NCBI RefSeq assembly: GCF_016583985.1
Contig: NZ_NRSD01000003.1
Coordinates: 186,001-250,000 of the forward strand
DNA: 64,000 nucleotides
From: Thiocapsa imhoffii
GTDB taxonomy: Bacteria; Pseudomonadota; Gammaproteobacteria; Chromatiales; Chromatiaceae
Reading direction: 5' to 3'
Shown: piece by piece, positions 35,667 to 44,450 of the stretch
Layout of the letters: every line of letters starts with the position of its first letter
Numbering within the stretch: the first letter of the stretch is position 1
Notes under the pieces: model-generated
The model's database searches: none
What the model was told of the DNA's origin: nothing
What the model saw: only the letters and a program-made list of their open reading frames with translations
Made by a program: the position numbers and the translations under genes

Positions 35667-36998
35667 TCATATCCAGCCGTTCGTCAGTCCGGCGAAACGC
35701 CGGAGTGGGCCAAAACAGACGCCCTCAATCCTTCCACGCTGTTCTCGAGCGAAGCGAGCAAAATCCCGTTGAAAGCGTGCGCGCCGCTGCCAGTCGTGCG
35801 CGGAGATCCGACGCTCACCCCGGATGACACGCACGCTAGGAATGCCGGCGAGCGTCAGAAGACCCGCGCCACCGATCCCAGAAAACAGTTTTGCCTGCAA
35901 GGTGAGATGCACCTGAGGGGCCTCGACTAAGGGGATGTCCAGCCGATTTCGGACCGGTGCATGCAGATTCAAGACATAACAGGGCTGATTCAAGGTCATC
36001 AAGGAAACCTGCCGGCGCGCCCCGATCCGCGCGAGGCGCGCCGCACCAGCATCGGGTAGGTTTCGCAGCACGCGTGCCAATGCGACCAACCCAGCCCGCG
36101 CGGGCCTGGACAGCGGATAGTCAGCCAACGCCTGCTCCACCTCAGCGATGGGGCGCAGAGGATGGCGGTGCCAGGGCAATGGGACCTCGCGCCGACCGGT
36201 GAAGATCTCGAGCAGATCGGCCGCGAGCCGATCACAATGCTGGTGCAACCGGCGCACCAACGACTCGAACGCCGGATCCTCAAGGACCGCCCAGCCAGGC
36301 AGGGTGATGAGGCAGCCGAGTGGCCTGGTCCCTGCCAGCACCGCCTGGTGATCGGGCGGCTCAAGGCGGGCACCCGCGAGCTCGAGTGCAAAGCCTTGCA
36401 AGGAGTCGTGGATCACCTCCGCGCCGAGAAAGCTCAGGGGATCGAGCGCTTGTCTGCGTAACCAGCGATCGCTCATCTCACCGAGGGATTGCGCCGTATC
36501 CAATGCACTCAAAGCCGTTCCCGGCCAGTACAGCAGGTGCAGGTGGAATTGTTTCGCGGCCTGCACACTCGGGCGATCCTGGGTGTGAGGATCCGAATTA
36601 ATCACCAGGTGCAGTTCACCGGCATCGAGTTCGAAGCGCCGCATGATGGCGGGCGTCGAGACGAAGCGCACGAAATCGCATCCGAGCCCCCAGAGCAGAC
36701 GTCCCGTGGCGGGGTGGACCGACGTCGGGGTGGCCTTCGGTGGTTCCGAGATCTCCGAAACCATGAGATCGTAGAGACTGTGCGGAGAGACCTTATCGAT
36801 CAGCGCGAGCCGATCGGTCTCACAGGCGATCTCAGCGATGGTGCGGCGCGCGAAACGTTGTCGTGGATCGCGGGCATGGGCCTCTCGCGGGTTCAGCGCA
36901 TAAGCCAGCGGCGGAGCACCGGTGCGCAGTTGATTCCAGGCAACCGCGAGGTGTTCGAACCCAGGGGGGGCGAGCGCGGCAAAGGGGTCAGACCGCAT
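35667..36998 (-). CDS. Unrecognised protein with HIT/GalT-like H-x-H segment
   Basis: This 443-residue protein matches no family that I recognise with confidence. A feature in the first half, LHLVINSDPHTQDRPSVQAA followed by KQFHLHLLYWPG, places N134, H152 and H154 in an arrangement reminiscent of the histidine triad of HIT/GalT-like nucleotidyl transferases, but the third histidine is not seen. HPATGRLLWGLGCDFVRFV precedes it; the second half is helical and Arg/Leu rich, with VHLTLQAKLFSGIGGAGLLTLAGIPSV near the end. Start chosen at 36998 (MRSDPFAAL); the frame is open to 37040. It lies between the lipid-transport operon and the EamA gene with very short gaps, so all may share a transcript. 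Confidence 0.6.
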   Translation of the reverse strand: MRSDPFAALAPPGFEHLAVAWNQLRTGAPPLAYALNPREAHARDPRQRFARRTIAEIACETDRLALIDKVSPHSLYDLMVSEISEPPKATPTSVHPATGRLLWGLGCDFVRFVSTPAIMRRFELDAGELHLVINSDPHTQDRPSVQAAKQFHLHLLYWPGTALSALDTAQSLGEMSDRWLRRQALDPLSFLGAEVIHDSLQGFALELAGARLEPPDHQAVLAGTRPLGCLITLPGWAVLEDPAFESLVRRLHQHCDRLAADLLEIFTGRREVPLPWHRHPLRPIAEVEQALADYPLSRPARAGLVALARVLRNLPDAGAARLARIGARRQVSLMTLNQPCYVLNLHAPVRNRLDIPLVEAPQVHLTLQAKLFSGIGGAGLLTLAGIPSVRVIRGERRISAHDWQRRARFQRDFARFAREQRGRIEGVCFGPLRRFAGLTNGWI

Positions 36999-37049
36999 GG
37001 ACCCGCGCCATCCTCGGGCACTCACAGAGTGCGGCCCCACCCGCGCGCA

Positions 37050-37703
37050 TCACGCATCCCCCCCGCTGGGCGGGCGAGGCAGCGCCCGCAGATCACGCAC
37101 CACCTCGGCGACGAGCAAGGCCGCCAGCCGATTGAAGGCCGCGGCCATGTCATCGGGCGTGGTCCCCGCGACGGCAACCTCGCGATGGTAACGACGATCC
37201 CACAGCACCCTGCGGTCAGCGGCCCGCACCAAGGCAAGATTCAGGGTTCCGATCACCCGCCCCCCCTCCGCCGGTACGGCTTCATCGGCCTCCAGTCCGG
37301 CTCCGGGCGGCAGATGCTCAAACCGCTCGATCTCGCCACCGAGCAGATAATCCGCGCGTCCTCGATCCGCCGCCGTCAGGGTAAAGTCGAACACGCCCCC
37401 CGCTCGGCTGGCACGCACCAGATTGCGAGAAAGCGCGCGCGGCAGGGGATCGGCCCAGAGCAGGCGCTCGTAGCGCTGCACCTGGAGCGGCTCCGATGGG
37501 GTACGAAAGACGATCTGCCGACCGCCAAGAAAACCCCGCGCCGCAAAATCCGACACCTCCAGGGCCGCCGGCAGGGGCGGACCGATTGGCGTCTCCAGCG
37601 GCTCGGGGTCCAACGCATAGAAGACATCCACACGCAGCGGTGCGGGCGTGCCACATCCCGAGGCCAAGATCACGTGGAGCAGGAGCACCGCCATGAGTGC
37701 CAT
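37050..37703 (-). CDS. ABC-type transport auxiliary lipoprotein (PqiC-like)
   Basis: This lipoprotein has lipobox LASGC directly after a hydrophobic run (MALMAVLLLHVI) and a PqiC/ABC-auxiliary domain: VFYALDPEPLETP, LEVSDFAARGFLGGRQIVFRTPSEPLQVQRYERLLWADPLPRALSRNLVRA, YLLGGEIERFEHLP, TPDDMAAAFNRLAALLVAEV. Such lipoproteins connect MCE proteins to the outer membrane in lipid transport. The start is uncertain: 37703 gives a short leader, while the frame is open to a TTG at 37811 that overlaps the MCE gene. It is the fourth gene after the permease, ATPase and MCE genes. Confidence 0.8.
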   Translation of the reverse strand: MALMAVLLLHVILASGCGTPAPLRVDVFYALDPEPLETPIGPPLPAALEVSDFAARGFLGGRQIVFRTPSEPLQVQRYERLLWADPLPRALSRNLVRASRAGGVFDFTLTAADRGRADYLLGGEIERFEHLPPGAGLEADEAVPAEGGRVIGTLNLALVRAADRRVLWDRRYHREVAVAGTTPDDMAAAFNRLAALLVAEVVRDLRALPRPPSGGDA

Positions 37704-37798
37704 CACCCAGACGCCGCCACCCGGATGACGCCCGGCCCATCTTGCTCGGATGGTGACGCGCGTGCCCGAACGCCACCCGGTTCCGGGACTCCCGCCGC

Positions 37799-38959
37799 TC
37801 AACGAAACCAAGGCGCCTGCTCCTCTTGCTCGCGGCGCTTGAACAGCAACCTGGGATCGCTGCGCAGCTCGCGCGCGAGCGTGGAGAGATCGCGGGTGGC
37901 ATCCTCGATATTGGTCAGGATGGGAATCAGGGCCGCGGCGATGGACTGCATCAAAAACTGGGTCTCCTGGAGCGAACTCTGCAATGCCGGGCGGTTCTCA
38001 TTGATGACACCGCGGATGTCGACGGCCAATTCACCATAATCGGTCACCGCTCGGCGCACGTCATCAGTGCTGCCGGCCAGCTCGCTGGTGATCTCGGCTA
38101 GGCTTGCTGACATCATCTGGACCGACGTGAGGATCTCGCCGATGGCCTCGGCATCGACCGCTTTCACCAGATTTTCCGACAGTTGTCGGAGATTCTCGAA
38201 GGCACCCGCGAGACGGTCGCGATTCTCGTCCTGATCCGTGCCACTGCCGATCAGGGTCTCGATCGTCTTCACCTGATCGCGGATGCTCGCAAGCGTGGGG
38301 GCGATCATCTCCTCCACGACGGTGCGCACCGTCTCGATCAAGGCCGACAGTTGCGCGGTCAGGTCCGCATCGGCTGCGCGCACCTCGATGACGCCACCGT
38401 CGGCGAACAATGTCCGCTCACGGCCCGGATGGATCTCGATGGCGTCACCCTGCAATAGGCCCAGGCTGATCAACTGCGCTTGACTCTCCAGCGGGATCGG
38501 CCAGTGATCGCGGATGCGCAGGGTCGCGCGAAAACAGGGGAGACTCGGCGAACGATCGGCACCTGAGCCAACCAGCCCCAGACAGGACTCCTGATGCGCC
38601 GGATCACCCGGAAAGACCGGCTCGACCCGCTCGACCAAGCCGATCACGAACCCCTCTTGCACCACTTGGATCCCCGCGTCGAGACCCTCGGCACGGGGAA
38701 AATAGGCGTGCAGCCGATAGGTCTGACCAAAGAGTCCAGGCAGCACGAGCATGAAGGCGATCACCACGACCGCGGCCATCGCGCTGACGAACAGACCCGC
38801 GAGCAAGAGATCGCGCTGATCGGCGTGCGCACGCCGTCGCCCGGGGGCACCGATCTCGGGCGGGGAATAGAGCCGGTCGAGGCGACCATCCCCGGGGCGG
38901 CGCGGCGCGTTCAGGGATGCCCCCGCAGCGCAACGCGCAGGTCCAAACGGCTCGCACAC
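37799..38959 (-). CDS. MlaD-like MCE-domain protein
   Basis: This 386-residue protein has one N-terminal membrane helix (LLLAGLFVSAMAAVVVIAFMLVLPGLF), an MCE domain (YRLHAYFPRAEGLDAGIQVVQEGFVIGLVERV... LISLGLLQGDAIEIHPG) and a long helical/coiled C-terminal region with MCP-like heptads (LSALIETVRTVVEEMIAPTLASI). MCE proteins form hexameric rings or tubes that carry lipids across the periplasm. The MCE domain has an insert around SCLGLVGSGADRSPSLPCF containing two cysteines that could form a disulfide. The start at 38959 (GTG) overlaps the ATPase gene by 49 bases; no better start was found, so it is tentative. Confidence 0.85.
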   Translation of the reverse strand: MCEPFGPARCAAGASLNAPRRPGDGRLDRLYSPPEIGAPGRRRAHADQRDLLLAGLFVSAMAAVVVIAFMLVLPGLFGQTYRLHAYFPRAEGLDAGIQVVQEGFVIGLVERVEPVFPGDPAHQESCLGLVGSGADRSPSLPCFRATLRIRDHWPIPLESQAQLISLGLLQGDAIEIHPGRERTLFADGGVIEVRAADADLTAQLSALIETVRTVVEEMIAPTLASIRDQVKTIETLIGSGTDQDENRDRLAGAFENLRQLSENLVKAVDAEAIGEILTSVQMMSASLAEITSELAGSTDDVRRAVTDYGELAVDIRGVINENRPALQSSLQETQFLMQSIAAALIPILTNIEDATRDLSTLARELRSDPRLLFKRREQEEQAPWFR

Positions 38960-39648
38960 GCGGACTCGAGTGCCGGTGCGGTGCCATCGAACAGAATCTG
39001 TCCCCGCTCCAGGACCACGACCCGCTCGGCCCCTCCCGCCAGGGCGTCGAGCCCATTGTCGGTCGCGATCAGGCTGAGGTTCTGATTCGTGCGCAGTTGA
39101 CGCAGGACCGCCAGGGTTTCGCGCGCCACCCCGGGATCGAGCCCGTCGGAGAGACCATCCCAGATCAACAGGCGGGGACGATGGATGAGCGCGCGCGCCA
39201 GTTCCACGCGCCGCTGTTGTCCGAGTGACAAGGATCTTGGCAGGTGGTTCTCGAGCCCGTCGAGCCCCAGCAGGGTCATGACCAGTCGGGCCGCCCGCGC
39301 CATGTCATCGCGCGACATGGCGAGAGTGCGCAAGGGCAACAACAGATTCTCGAGCACAGTGTAATCGGCCAGCAGCGAACCGCGCTGCAACACGGCACCG
39401 AGCGCGCCACGCAGTCGCACCATCGCCGCCTCGCCCAGTTCATCCAGATCCTGACCCAACACCCGCACCCGGCCTGCCGAGGGTCGATCCAATCCCAGAA
39501 TCAACCGCGTCAAGAGGCTCTTCCCGGCCCCGTTCGGACCACAGATCAGCAGCCAGCCGCCCTGCGGCAAGCTGATATCGATGTCCGCGAGTGCCAGTCG
39601 GCCGCCAACATGCTGATACACGCCCTCGAGGGCCAGGCTCTCACTCAT
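38911..39648 (-). CDS. MlaF-like ABC ATPase with altered catalytic residues
   Basis: This 245-residue nucleotide-binding subunit is for the MlaE-type permease next door. Walker A is intact (G37-PNGAGK-S44) and the Q-loop Gln is Q88. The signature reads LSLGQ (140-144), Walker B reads LLIWD164-G165, so the catalytic glutamate after the Asp is a glycine, and the H-loop position is Asp197 (LIATDNG). Two residues normally needed for ATP hydrolysis are therefore missing. ATP binding may remain. The start at 39648 (MSESLAL) has AGGTG upstream; the frame is open to 39753. No second ATPase is in this operon. Confidence 0.85.
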   Translation of the reverse strand: MSESLALEGVYQHVGGRLALADIDISLPQGGWLLICGPNGAGKSLLTRLILGLDRPSAGRVRVLGQDLDELGEAAMVRLRGALGAVLQRGSLLADYTVLENLLLPLRTLAMSRDDMARAARLVMTLLGLDGLENHLPRSLSLGQQRRVELARALIHRPRLLIWDGLSDGLDPGVARETLAVLRQLRTNQNLSLIATDNGLDALAGGAERVVVLERGQILFDGTAPALESACASRLDLRVALRGHP

Positions 39649-39796
39649 GTCACACCTCGCGGGGTTCGTGCAAGGTCTCGGGAGTCTAGACCATCCGGAA
39701 AAGACACGACTACGGCCCCCCAATCGAGGACGCCCCGATCGTGTCGACCCCATGGCAACCCGAGCGCCAGCAAGCGTCTCCTGTGCACGATACCCA

Positions 39797-40624
39797 TCAA
39801 CTCCGCAACACGGCGATGTAGAGCAAGTCCATCACCAGGATGGCCGTGACCGCACCCACCATGGTTCGGGTCGCGGCCTGCGCGATGCCCTGTGGACTGC
39901 GCCCAGCGCGCGTGCCATTGACCGTCGCGATCAGCGCGATGAGGATCGCGAACAGGAGTGGCTTGATCAACGCCTCGATCAGTGCGGCGGTACTCAAGGC
40001 GCGCCGCAGCGAGTCGAGCAGGAGCGCCGGGGAGATCCCCGAGACCCCCCATAACCAGCCCCCAGCGGCGATGAAGGTGATCAAGGTCCCCCAGACCACG
40101 AAGGCAAAACTCATGATCAGCATCGCCAACAGAACGGGACCGGTGGTGAACTGCACCGGGTGGACGCCACTGGCCAATAATCCATCCATCTCACCGGTCA
40201 CCGTGAGCGTCGCCTGACGCACCGCGAGCGCCACTCCAGCCCGTCCCGCCACCAAGATCCCGACCAGGATCGGCACCAGTTCCATGACGGTCGCATAGGT
40301 CAGGGAGAGGACAATCAAGCCCGGGAGATCGATATGGTTAAGGATGGCCTCGATCTGATGGCCCAAGATCAACCCGAGCGCAACACTGATCAAGGTGATC
40401 GCCGGCAGAATCGACAGACCGGCTTGCCGCAATGAGGCCACGAACGCCGGCAGATCGAGCCGCGCACGTCCAAACAGAATGCCCACATACAAGGACACGC
40501 AGCTCGCCAGGGCCACGCCCGCGAAACCAATCTCTTTGATCCACCCCGTCGGCCCACTGAAGGGTCCACCAGGTCGCTGATCGGCCACCCCAGTCAACTG
40601 ATCCCGCCCTCCTCTGAGTCCCAC
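39797..40624 (-). CDS. MlaE-family permease
   Basis: This 275-residue inner membrane permease of the MlaE/Ttg2B family has the typical core SILPAITLISVALGLILGHQIEAI, YATVMELVPILVGILVAGRAGVALA, EMDGLLASGVHP and a C-terminal helix pair. It forms the membrane channel on which the MCE ring sits. It is the first gene of the operon permease-ATPase-MCE-lipoprotein; the 148-base gap before the ATPase is unusually long for this operon type. The N-terminal 25 residues (RDQLTGVADQRPGG) may be over-extended. Confidence 0.88.
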   Translation of the reverse strand: MGLRGGRDQLTGVADQRPGGPFSGPTGWIKEIGFAGVALASCVSLYVGILFGRARLDLPAFVASLRQAGLSILPAITLISVALGLILGHQIEAILNHIDLPGLIVLSLTYATVMELVPILVGILVAGRAGVALAVRQATLTVTGEMDGLLASGVHPVQFTTGPVLLAMLIMSFAFVVWGTLITFIAAGGWLWGVSGISPALLLDSLRRALSTAALIEALIKPLLFAILIALIATVNGTRAGRSPQGIAQAATRTMVGAVTAILVMDLLYIAVLRS

Positions 40625-40754
40625 GCCATCTTAGGCGATTTCCGCCGCCCTCGAAACGCCGCCCGAATCTTTGGCGCCTAGGGCGATCCGATGATGGGCC
40701 AGATGCACGACATCGCTGACCTCGCGCCCCCTCGCCGCCCGCCGCTCCGATCGC

Positions 40755-41040
40755 GGCCACACCCCTCGCCGAGCCCGAGATCGATGACCAACTGATCCAG
40801 CTCAAGGCCACCTTGGAGCTCGACATCGGGGCCGCCGAGCCGACCCTCGACAGCCTACGCGGCGGAACCCGAGACAGCGAACTGGAGCAGGCGATCGCGC
40901 GACTGCGTGCGCAGGTGGCGTCTGCTTGCCGCTCACCGAGTTCTGGCGGATCGCCAGGCGTTCGGGCCTCGAAGGGGGGATCTGAGCGAAGCTGAATTTA
41001 CGGACTTTTTACGGGAGCCGATGCCGAGGACATGGAAAAT
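40755..41040 (+). pseudogene. Decayed reading frame, family unknown
   Basis: Plausible protein text is spread over more than one frame here: EPEIDDQLIQLKATLELD and DSELEQAIARLRAQVA in one frame, LPLTEFWRIARRSGLEGG in the next, then DLSEAEFTDFLREPMPRTWKM in a third. Together these look like one helical protein broken by frameshifts. I do not recognise its family. It lies directly before the trkH remnant in the 859-base stretch without an intact gene. Confidence 0.4.
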
Positions 41041-41077
41041 GTCCGCCGATGACCCATCGGTTTGGATTCTCCCTCGC

Positions 41078-41418
41078 ATGCAGGCCGCGCTGGTCGCTCG
41101 AACGCTTGGAATCTTCCTTGTGCTCTTCAGTGCGGCCTTGTTGCCGCCGCTAGCGGTTGCGCTCAGTTACGGCGATGGCAAGGCGGATCACTTCGCGCTG
41201 TCCTTGCTGGTGAGCCTCGCTGTCGGCCTGATGCTCTGGTTGCCGCTGCTGAGTAACCGCCAAGCGATTCGCAACTACGACGGGTTCGTCATCGTGGCCA
41301 TGTTTTGATCGCGATGAGCCTGCTCGGCAGCCTGCCCCTGATGATTGGGCTAGGCCTGGATCCGGTCGATACGGTTTTCGAATTGGCAGTGGGTCTCGCT
41401 CCGCCCCTATTGGGATAG
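41078..41418 (+). pseudogene. trkH: TrkH-like potassium transporter remnant
   Basis: The ATG at 41078 opens a TrkH-like N-terminus (RTLGIFLVLFSAALLPPLAVAL, GLMLWLPLLSNRQAIRNYDGFVIVAMF) that stops at 41306. A one-base frame change there restores TrkH-like text (LIAMSLLGSLPLMIGLGLDP then VDTVFELAVGL) until a stop near 41418. Intact TrkH is about 480 residues with the selectivity-filter repeats, all missing here. A frameshifted and truncated remnant of a Trk/Ktr membrane subunit is the best reading. Confidence 0.65.
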
Positions 41419-41483
41419 TCCGGAGGTCAGGGCCTTTCTCGGTGTCGTGCTGATCTGCCGTCGATGACGGCCCTCCTCGGTGC

Positions 41484-42950
41484 TCATCCCATATCCCGAT
41501 CGGCAAGACACACGCGGTTTCTGCCCCCGGTCTTGGCCGCGTAGAGTGCATCGTCGGCCTGTTTGATCCAGGCATCGTCGCTTTCGTGAGGCCGGTATTC
41601 CGCTACGCCGACACTCACGGTGACCGTGCCAACCTCGGGGAACGTTCGGGCGGCCACCAGTGCCCGCAACGTCTCGGCCGCGTGCATCGCCTCACGCGCC
41701 CCGCGGTGCGGCATTAGGATCACGAACTCCTCCCCACCCCAACGAGCCAGAACGTCAACCTCGCGCAGATGGCGGCCGATCACACGGGGCAACTCGATCA
41801 AGATGCGGTCGCCCACGAGATGACCGTGGGTGTCGTTGATTGCCTTGAAGCAATCGAGATCAAGCAACAGCAGCGATACCGGCACGCCGTCACGCACAGC
41901 GCGTGCAATCTGCGCCGCGAGCGCGTCCTCGAAATAGGACCGGTTCCAAACGCCGGTCAGGTGGTCCGTAACGGCGAGTCGTTGGAGCTCAGCATTGGCC
42001 TTGCTCAGCGCGCGATTCGCCGTTTCCGCCGCATCCCGCGCCTGGACCAGTTCGGCCTCGACGCGCTTGCGCACGCTCACGTCGACGAAGGAGCAGATCA
42101 GCCGGTCGTCGAGGATGGTGCCGCCGATGACGATGTCCTTGACCTGCCCGTCGCGGCTCGTCACGCGAAATTCGTGCGGCGTCACCTGCCCCTGCTGCGC
42201 GGCGGCCTGGGCGAGCGCCGCGGTCCATCGGTCGAGGACGGCACGGCGATAGTCTTCGTCAGGATAGGCCCGCTCGAACCACTCCTCGTGGGTGGGAATC
42301 TCTTGCGGTGTCCAGCCGAACAGCCGATCGAATGCGCTATTGCGATAGAGAATCCGTTGGTCCGACTCCAAGCTGGCCACCGCGATGGCGACCGGCAGAT
42401 CCTGCAGCATCTTACGGATGAACTCAGCGCTGCGCTTCGCCTCGCTCTCGGCGCGCTTCAGGGCGGTGATGTCCCGCGACATCCCGAGCAACTCCACCGG
42501 GGTCCCGTTCGCGGCGAACACCGGCAAGACATGGACATCGCACCAAATGGTCGAACCGTCCTTGCAGCGATATTCGAGCTCGTTTCGTGTCCGCTCCGGC
42601 GAACGTCCGGATTGTAGCAAAGCCGCCATGCGCGAGAGGTAATCCAGCGTGATCGCCACGGACGGCGGCGTCAGGATGTCCTCGAGCGGCTGCCGCATGG
42701 CCTCCTCCGGGGTGAAGCCGCGCAGTCGCTCCACCGATGGACTGACATAGGTGATCTGTCCATCCAGCGACATGGTCCAGATGACATCCGATGCGTTCTC
42801 GGCGAGCAAACGACAGCGTGCCTCGCTCACCTGCAGCCGCTCCTCGGCCTGTTGCCGCGCCTGTACGATCGCGCTCGGCGTGTCTTGGTTCTTGTCCGGC
42901 ACGTCCATCACAGCTTCCTTGGGATCTCCTGGGACCGGGGAATCCGACAT
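41484..42950 (-). CDS. PAS-PAS-GGDEF diguanylate cyclase
   Basis: This 488-residue predicted soluble sensor makes cyclic di-GMP. Two PAS/PAC units (first around residues 45-160 with LLAENASDVIWTMSLDGQIT and DGSTIWCDVHVLPV; second around 170-295 with RILYRNSAFDRLFGW and FRVTSRDGQVKDIVIG) precede a short coiled linker and a GGDEF domain (about 325-485). The active site is WGGEEF and the inhibitory RxxD site (REVD) lies five residues before it, so product feedback is likely. The start at 42950 (MSDSPVPG) has GAGGGG upstream; the frame is open to 43154. No partner gene is adjacent. Confidence 0.93.
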   Translation of the reverse strand: MSDSPVPGDPKEAVMDVPDKNQDTPSAIVQARQQAEERLQVSEARCRLLAENASDVIWTMSLDGQITYVSPSVERLRGFTPEEAMRQPLEDILTPPSVAITLDYLSRMAALLQSGRSPERTRNELEYRCKDGSTIWCDVHVLPVFAANGTPVELLGMSRDITALKRAESEAKRSAEFIRKMLQDLPVAIAVASLESDQRILYRNSAFDRLFGWTPQEIPTHEEWFERAYPDEDYRRAVLDRWTAALAQAAAQQGQVTPHEFRVTSRDGQVKDIVIGGTILDDRLICSFVDVSVRKRVEAELVQARDAAETANRALSKANAELQRLAVTDHLTGVWNRSYFEDALAAQIARAVRDGVPVSLLLLDLDCFKAINDTHGHLVGDRILIELPRVIGRHLREVDVLARWGGEEFVILMPHRGAREAMHAAETLRALVAARTFPEVGTVTVSVGVAEYRPHESDDAWIKQADDALYAAKTGGRNRVCLADRDMG

Positions 42951-43271
42951 GACGCCCCTCCGCGTCCAACACGCGGCAGATCGGTGCTGTCGCCCAGCCG
43001 CTGCGCGGATCGCCGACGACATCGTCTGTTGGCGTAGAGTCATGGTAGTGCACTGGAGTTCATGTGGTGGTGCTACACGATAACAAAACGCCAGCGTGGG
43101 AGAGACTCGCGAGCCTGATTGTCCTTGAGATCGCTTGGATGATGAGCCTTGCAACCGAGGTGCCCCAGTTCGTTATTGATGAGGTAGGTCGCGCCTCAAA
43201 AAACCGGTCGCTTCGAGATGAGCACGGTGCTGGCGGTCGAGCTTGACACCGGCTGGGTTCGGGAGGCGCGC
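42951..43271. other. Intergenic stretch, no gene seen
   Basis: The 321 bases between the diguanylate cyclase and the TPR-like gene give only short Arg-rich frames. No terminator, repeat or promoter was convincing. Confidence 0.45.
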
Positions 43272-43826
43272 TCAGGGCCGGATGAAGTGCACCTTCTCAC
43301 CCAGTTCGGCGGCCTGCTCACGGGCACTGGCGGTGCGTGCCCAGGCGAGCAGGTCGCGCAGGCCCAGGCGGTCGTGATCGTCGCAGGCGGCAGCCTGCTC
43401 CAACCGCTCCAGGGCGGCCGCGGGGCGGCCCAGACGCAACAGCAGAAAGCCGGCGCCCTTCTGGGCCAGCAGCAGAAACCGGGTCAGGGTCATGGAGCGC
43501 ACCGCCGCCGCACCGAGTTCGGCCGGCCCGAGCGCACGCCAGTCCGAGCTCAGCCCAAGTTCCGCCGCCGCCGCAACGATGGCCCGATCGGCCACCAACA
43601 GGGCGTCCTCGTAGCGCTGGCGATAGTAGTAGAAGCGATATAAGGCGACCAGCACGCTAAGATGATCTGGCGCCTGCAGATAGGCCCGCAAAAGCGCCAG
43701 CTCGGCGGTATCGGTATCGGCCTCGCTGCCGTAGGCGGCAGCGGCAGCGGCGATTAGGGCGGCGGCCGAAGCAGGCAGTGGGTGGTCGAAGTACATCGCT
43801 TCGCCGGTAAAGTCGTGCAGATCCAT
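43272..43826 (-). CDS. TPR-like helical protein, unrecognised
   Basis: This 184-residue soluble all-helical protein is rich in Ala and Leu. The repeat-like helices (ELALLRAYLQAPDHLSVLVALYRFYYYRQRYEDALLVADRAIVAA and KGAGFLLLRLGRPAAALERLEQAAAC) resemble two to three degenerate TPR units. No catalytic motif is present. A short degraded copy of its 3' part lies at 46416-46487 next to an intact AAA-nuclease gene, which suggests the two genes belonged to one module that was duplicated. Function unknown. Confidence 0.65.
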   Translation of the reverse strand: MDLHDFTGEAMYFDHPLPASAAALIAAAAAAYGSEADTDTAELALLRAYLQAPDHLSVLVALYRFYYYRQRYEDALLVADRAIVAAAAELGLSSDWRALGPAELGAAAVRSMTLTRFLLLAQKGAGFLLLRLGRPAAALERLEQAAACDDHDRLGLRDLLAWARTASAREQAAELGEKVHFIRP

Positions 43827-43896
43827 GGGTCGCTCCGTTCAGGTTCTCGTCGGGCCGGGTGCCGCGACGCTCTTCGTCATCACGCCCTCCCGCGGG

Positions 43897-44160
43897 CAGG
43901 TGCCGCCGTGCAGCGTTGGTCGTTGATGTCGACCTGGGGGCCGGCATGGGACGCGGGGATCTTCATCGACAGATCTCCGTAGACCACGACCGCGGACAGC
44001 AATAGGTCACACGCAGCAAAGCCCGAGCCAGCCTTTGATATCGCTGTTCCGATCGGGTCCTATCGCCAACGGCGGGGGCTAGCTGGGGGCTTTGTGACAG
44101 CCTCCCAGGGTGTTGACTGTCATCTCTGCGACAGACACGCACGATTGTGTTGGGACCATC
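43897..44160. repeat. Spacer direct repeat, copy A (264 bases)
   Basis: This copy is nearly identical over its whole length to 46488-46752, in the same orientation, differing by scattered substitutions and one single-base indel. It is non-coding as far as can be seen and contains the shared stretch GTGTTGACTGTCATCTCTGC. It separates the TPR-like gene from a small AAA-gene fragment. Confidence 0.9.
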
Positions 44161-44270
44161 TTGGACGCGTGAACGAATCGAAGTCATCCGTAACGAGATC
44201 ATGGTGGAAACCACTGGGCAGGCATGGCGGAGCGGTTCATGCCTGGGCCAACCACGCGTCACCTCGGCTG

Positions 44271-44303
44271 GTGGTCTTGCCTGTCTGGCGCGGGGCGTGG
44301 AGC
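44271..44303 (-). pseudogene. Fragment of the AAA-nuclease gene (Walker A region)
   Basis: These 33 bases differ by only two from 48182-48214, the part of the intact AAA gene coding for the Walker A loop, and on the minus strand read LHAPRQTGKTT. The rest of that gene is absent here. It marks the second copy of a duplicated module. Confidence 0.6.
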
Positions 44304-44450
44304 GCTGGCTGGGCTGGGATCACTTCCTGGTGCGCGGCTGCGAGAAGGTGCGCGGGGGAATGGCCTTCTTGGTTCACTGTTACAACTTCCGACGACTGCT
44401 GAGTCTCTTCGGCGTCGCGGGCCTCATCGCCCTGTGCCGGGCGCAACGCA
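44294..44450 (+). pseudogene. Transposase C-terminal fragment (IS5/IS1182-like)
   Basis: The plus strand codes for WLGWDHFLVRGCEKVRGGMA and FLVHCYNFRRLLSLFGVAGL, the usual C-terminal end of a DDE transposase of the IS5/IS1182 type (FL-R--EKVR-E---L-YN--R). Nothing of the catalytic region precedes it. It is joined to the AAA-gene fragment, so an insertion followed by deletion probably removed most of that gene. Confidence 0.55.

Noticed and set aside
36489..38039. 516-codon plus-strand frame across three minus-strand genes
   Set aside because: It crosses the boundaries of genes with clear domains and reads as Arg/Gly/Pro-rich noise.
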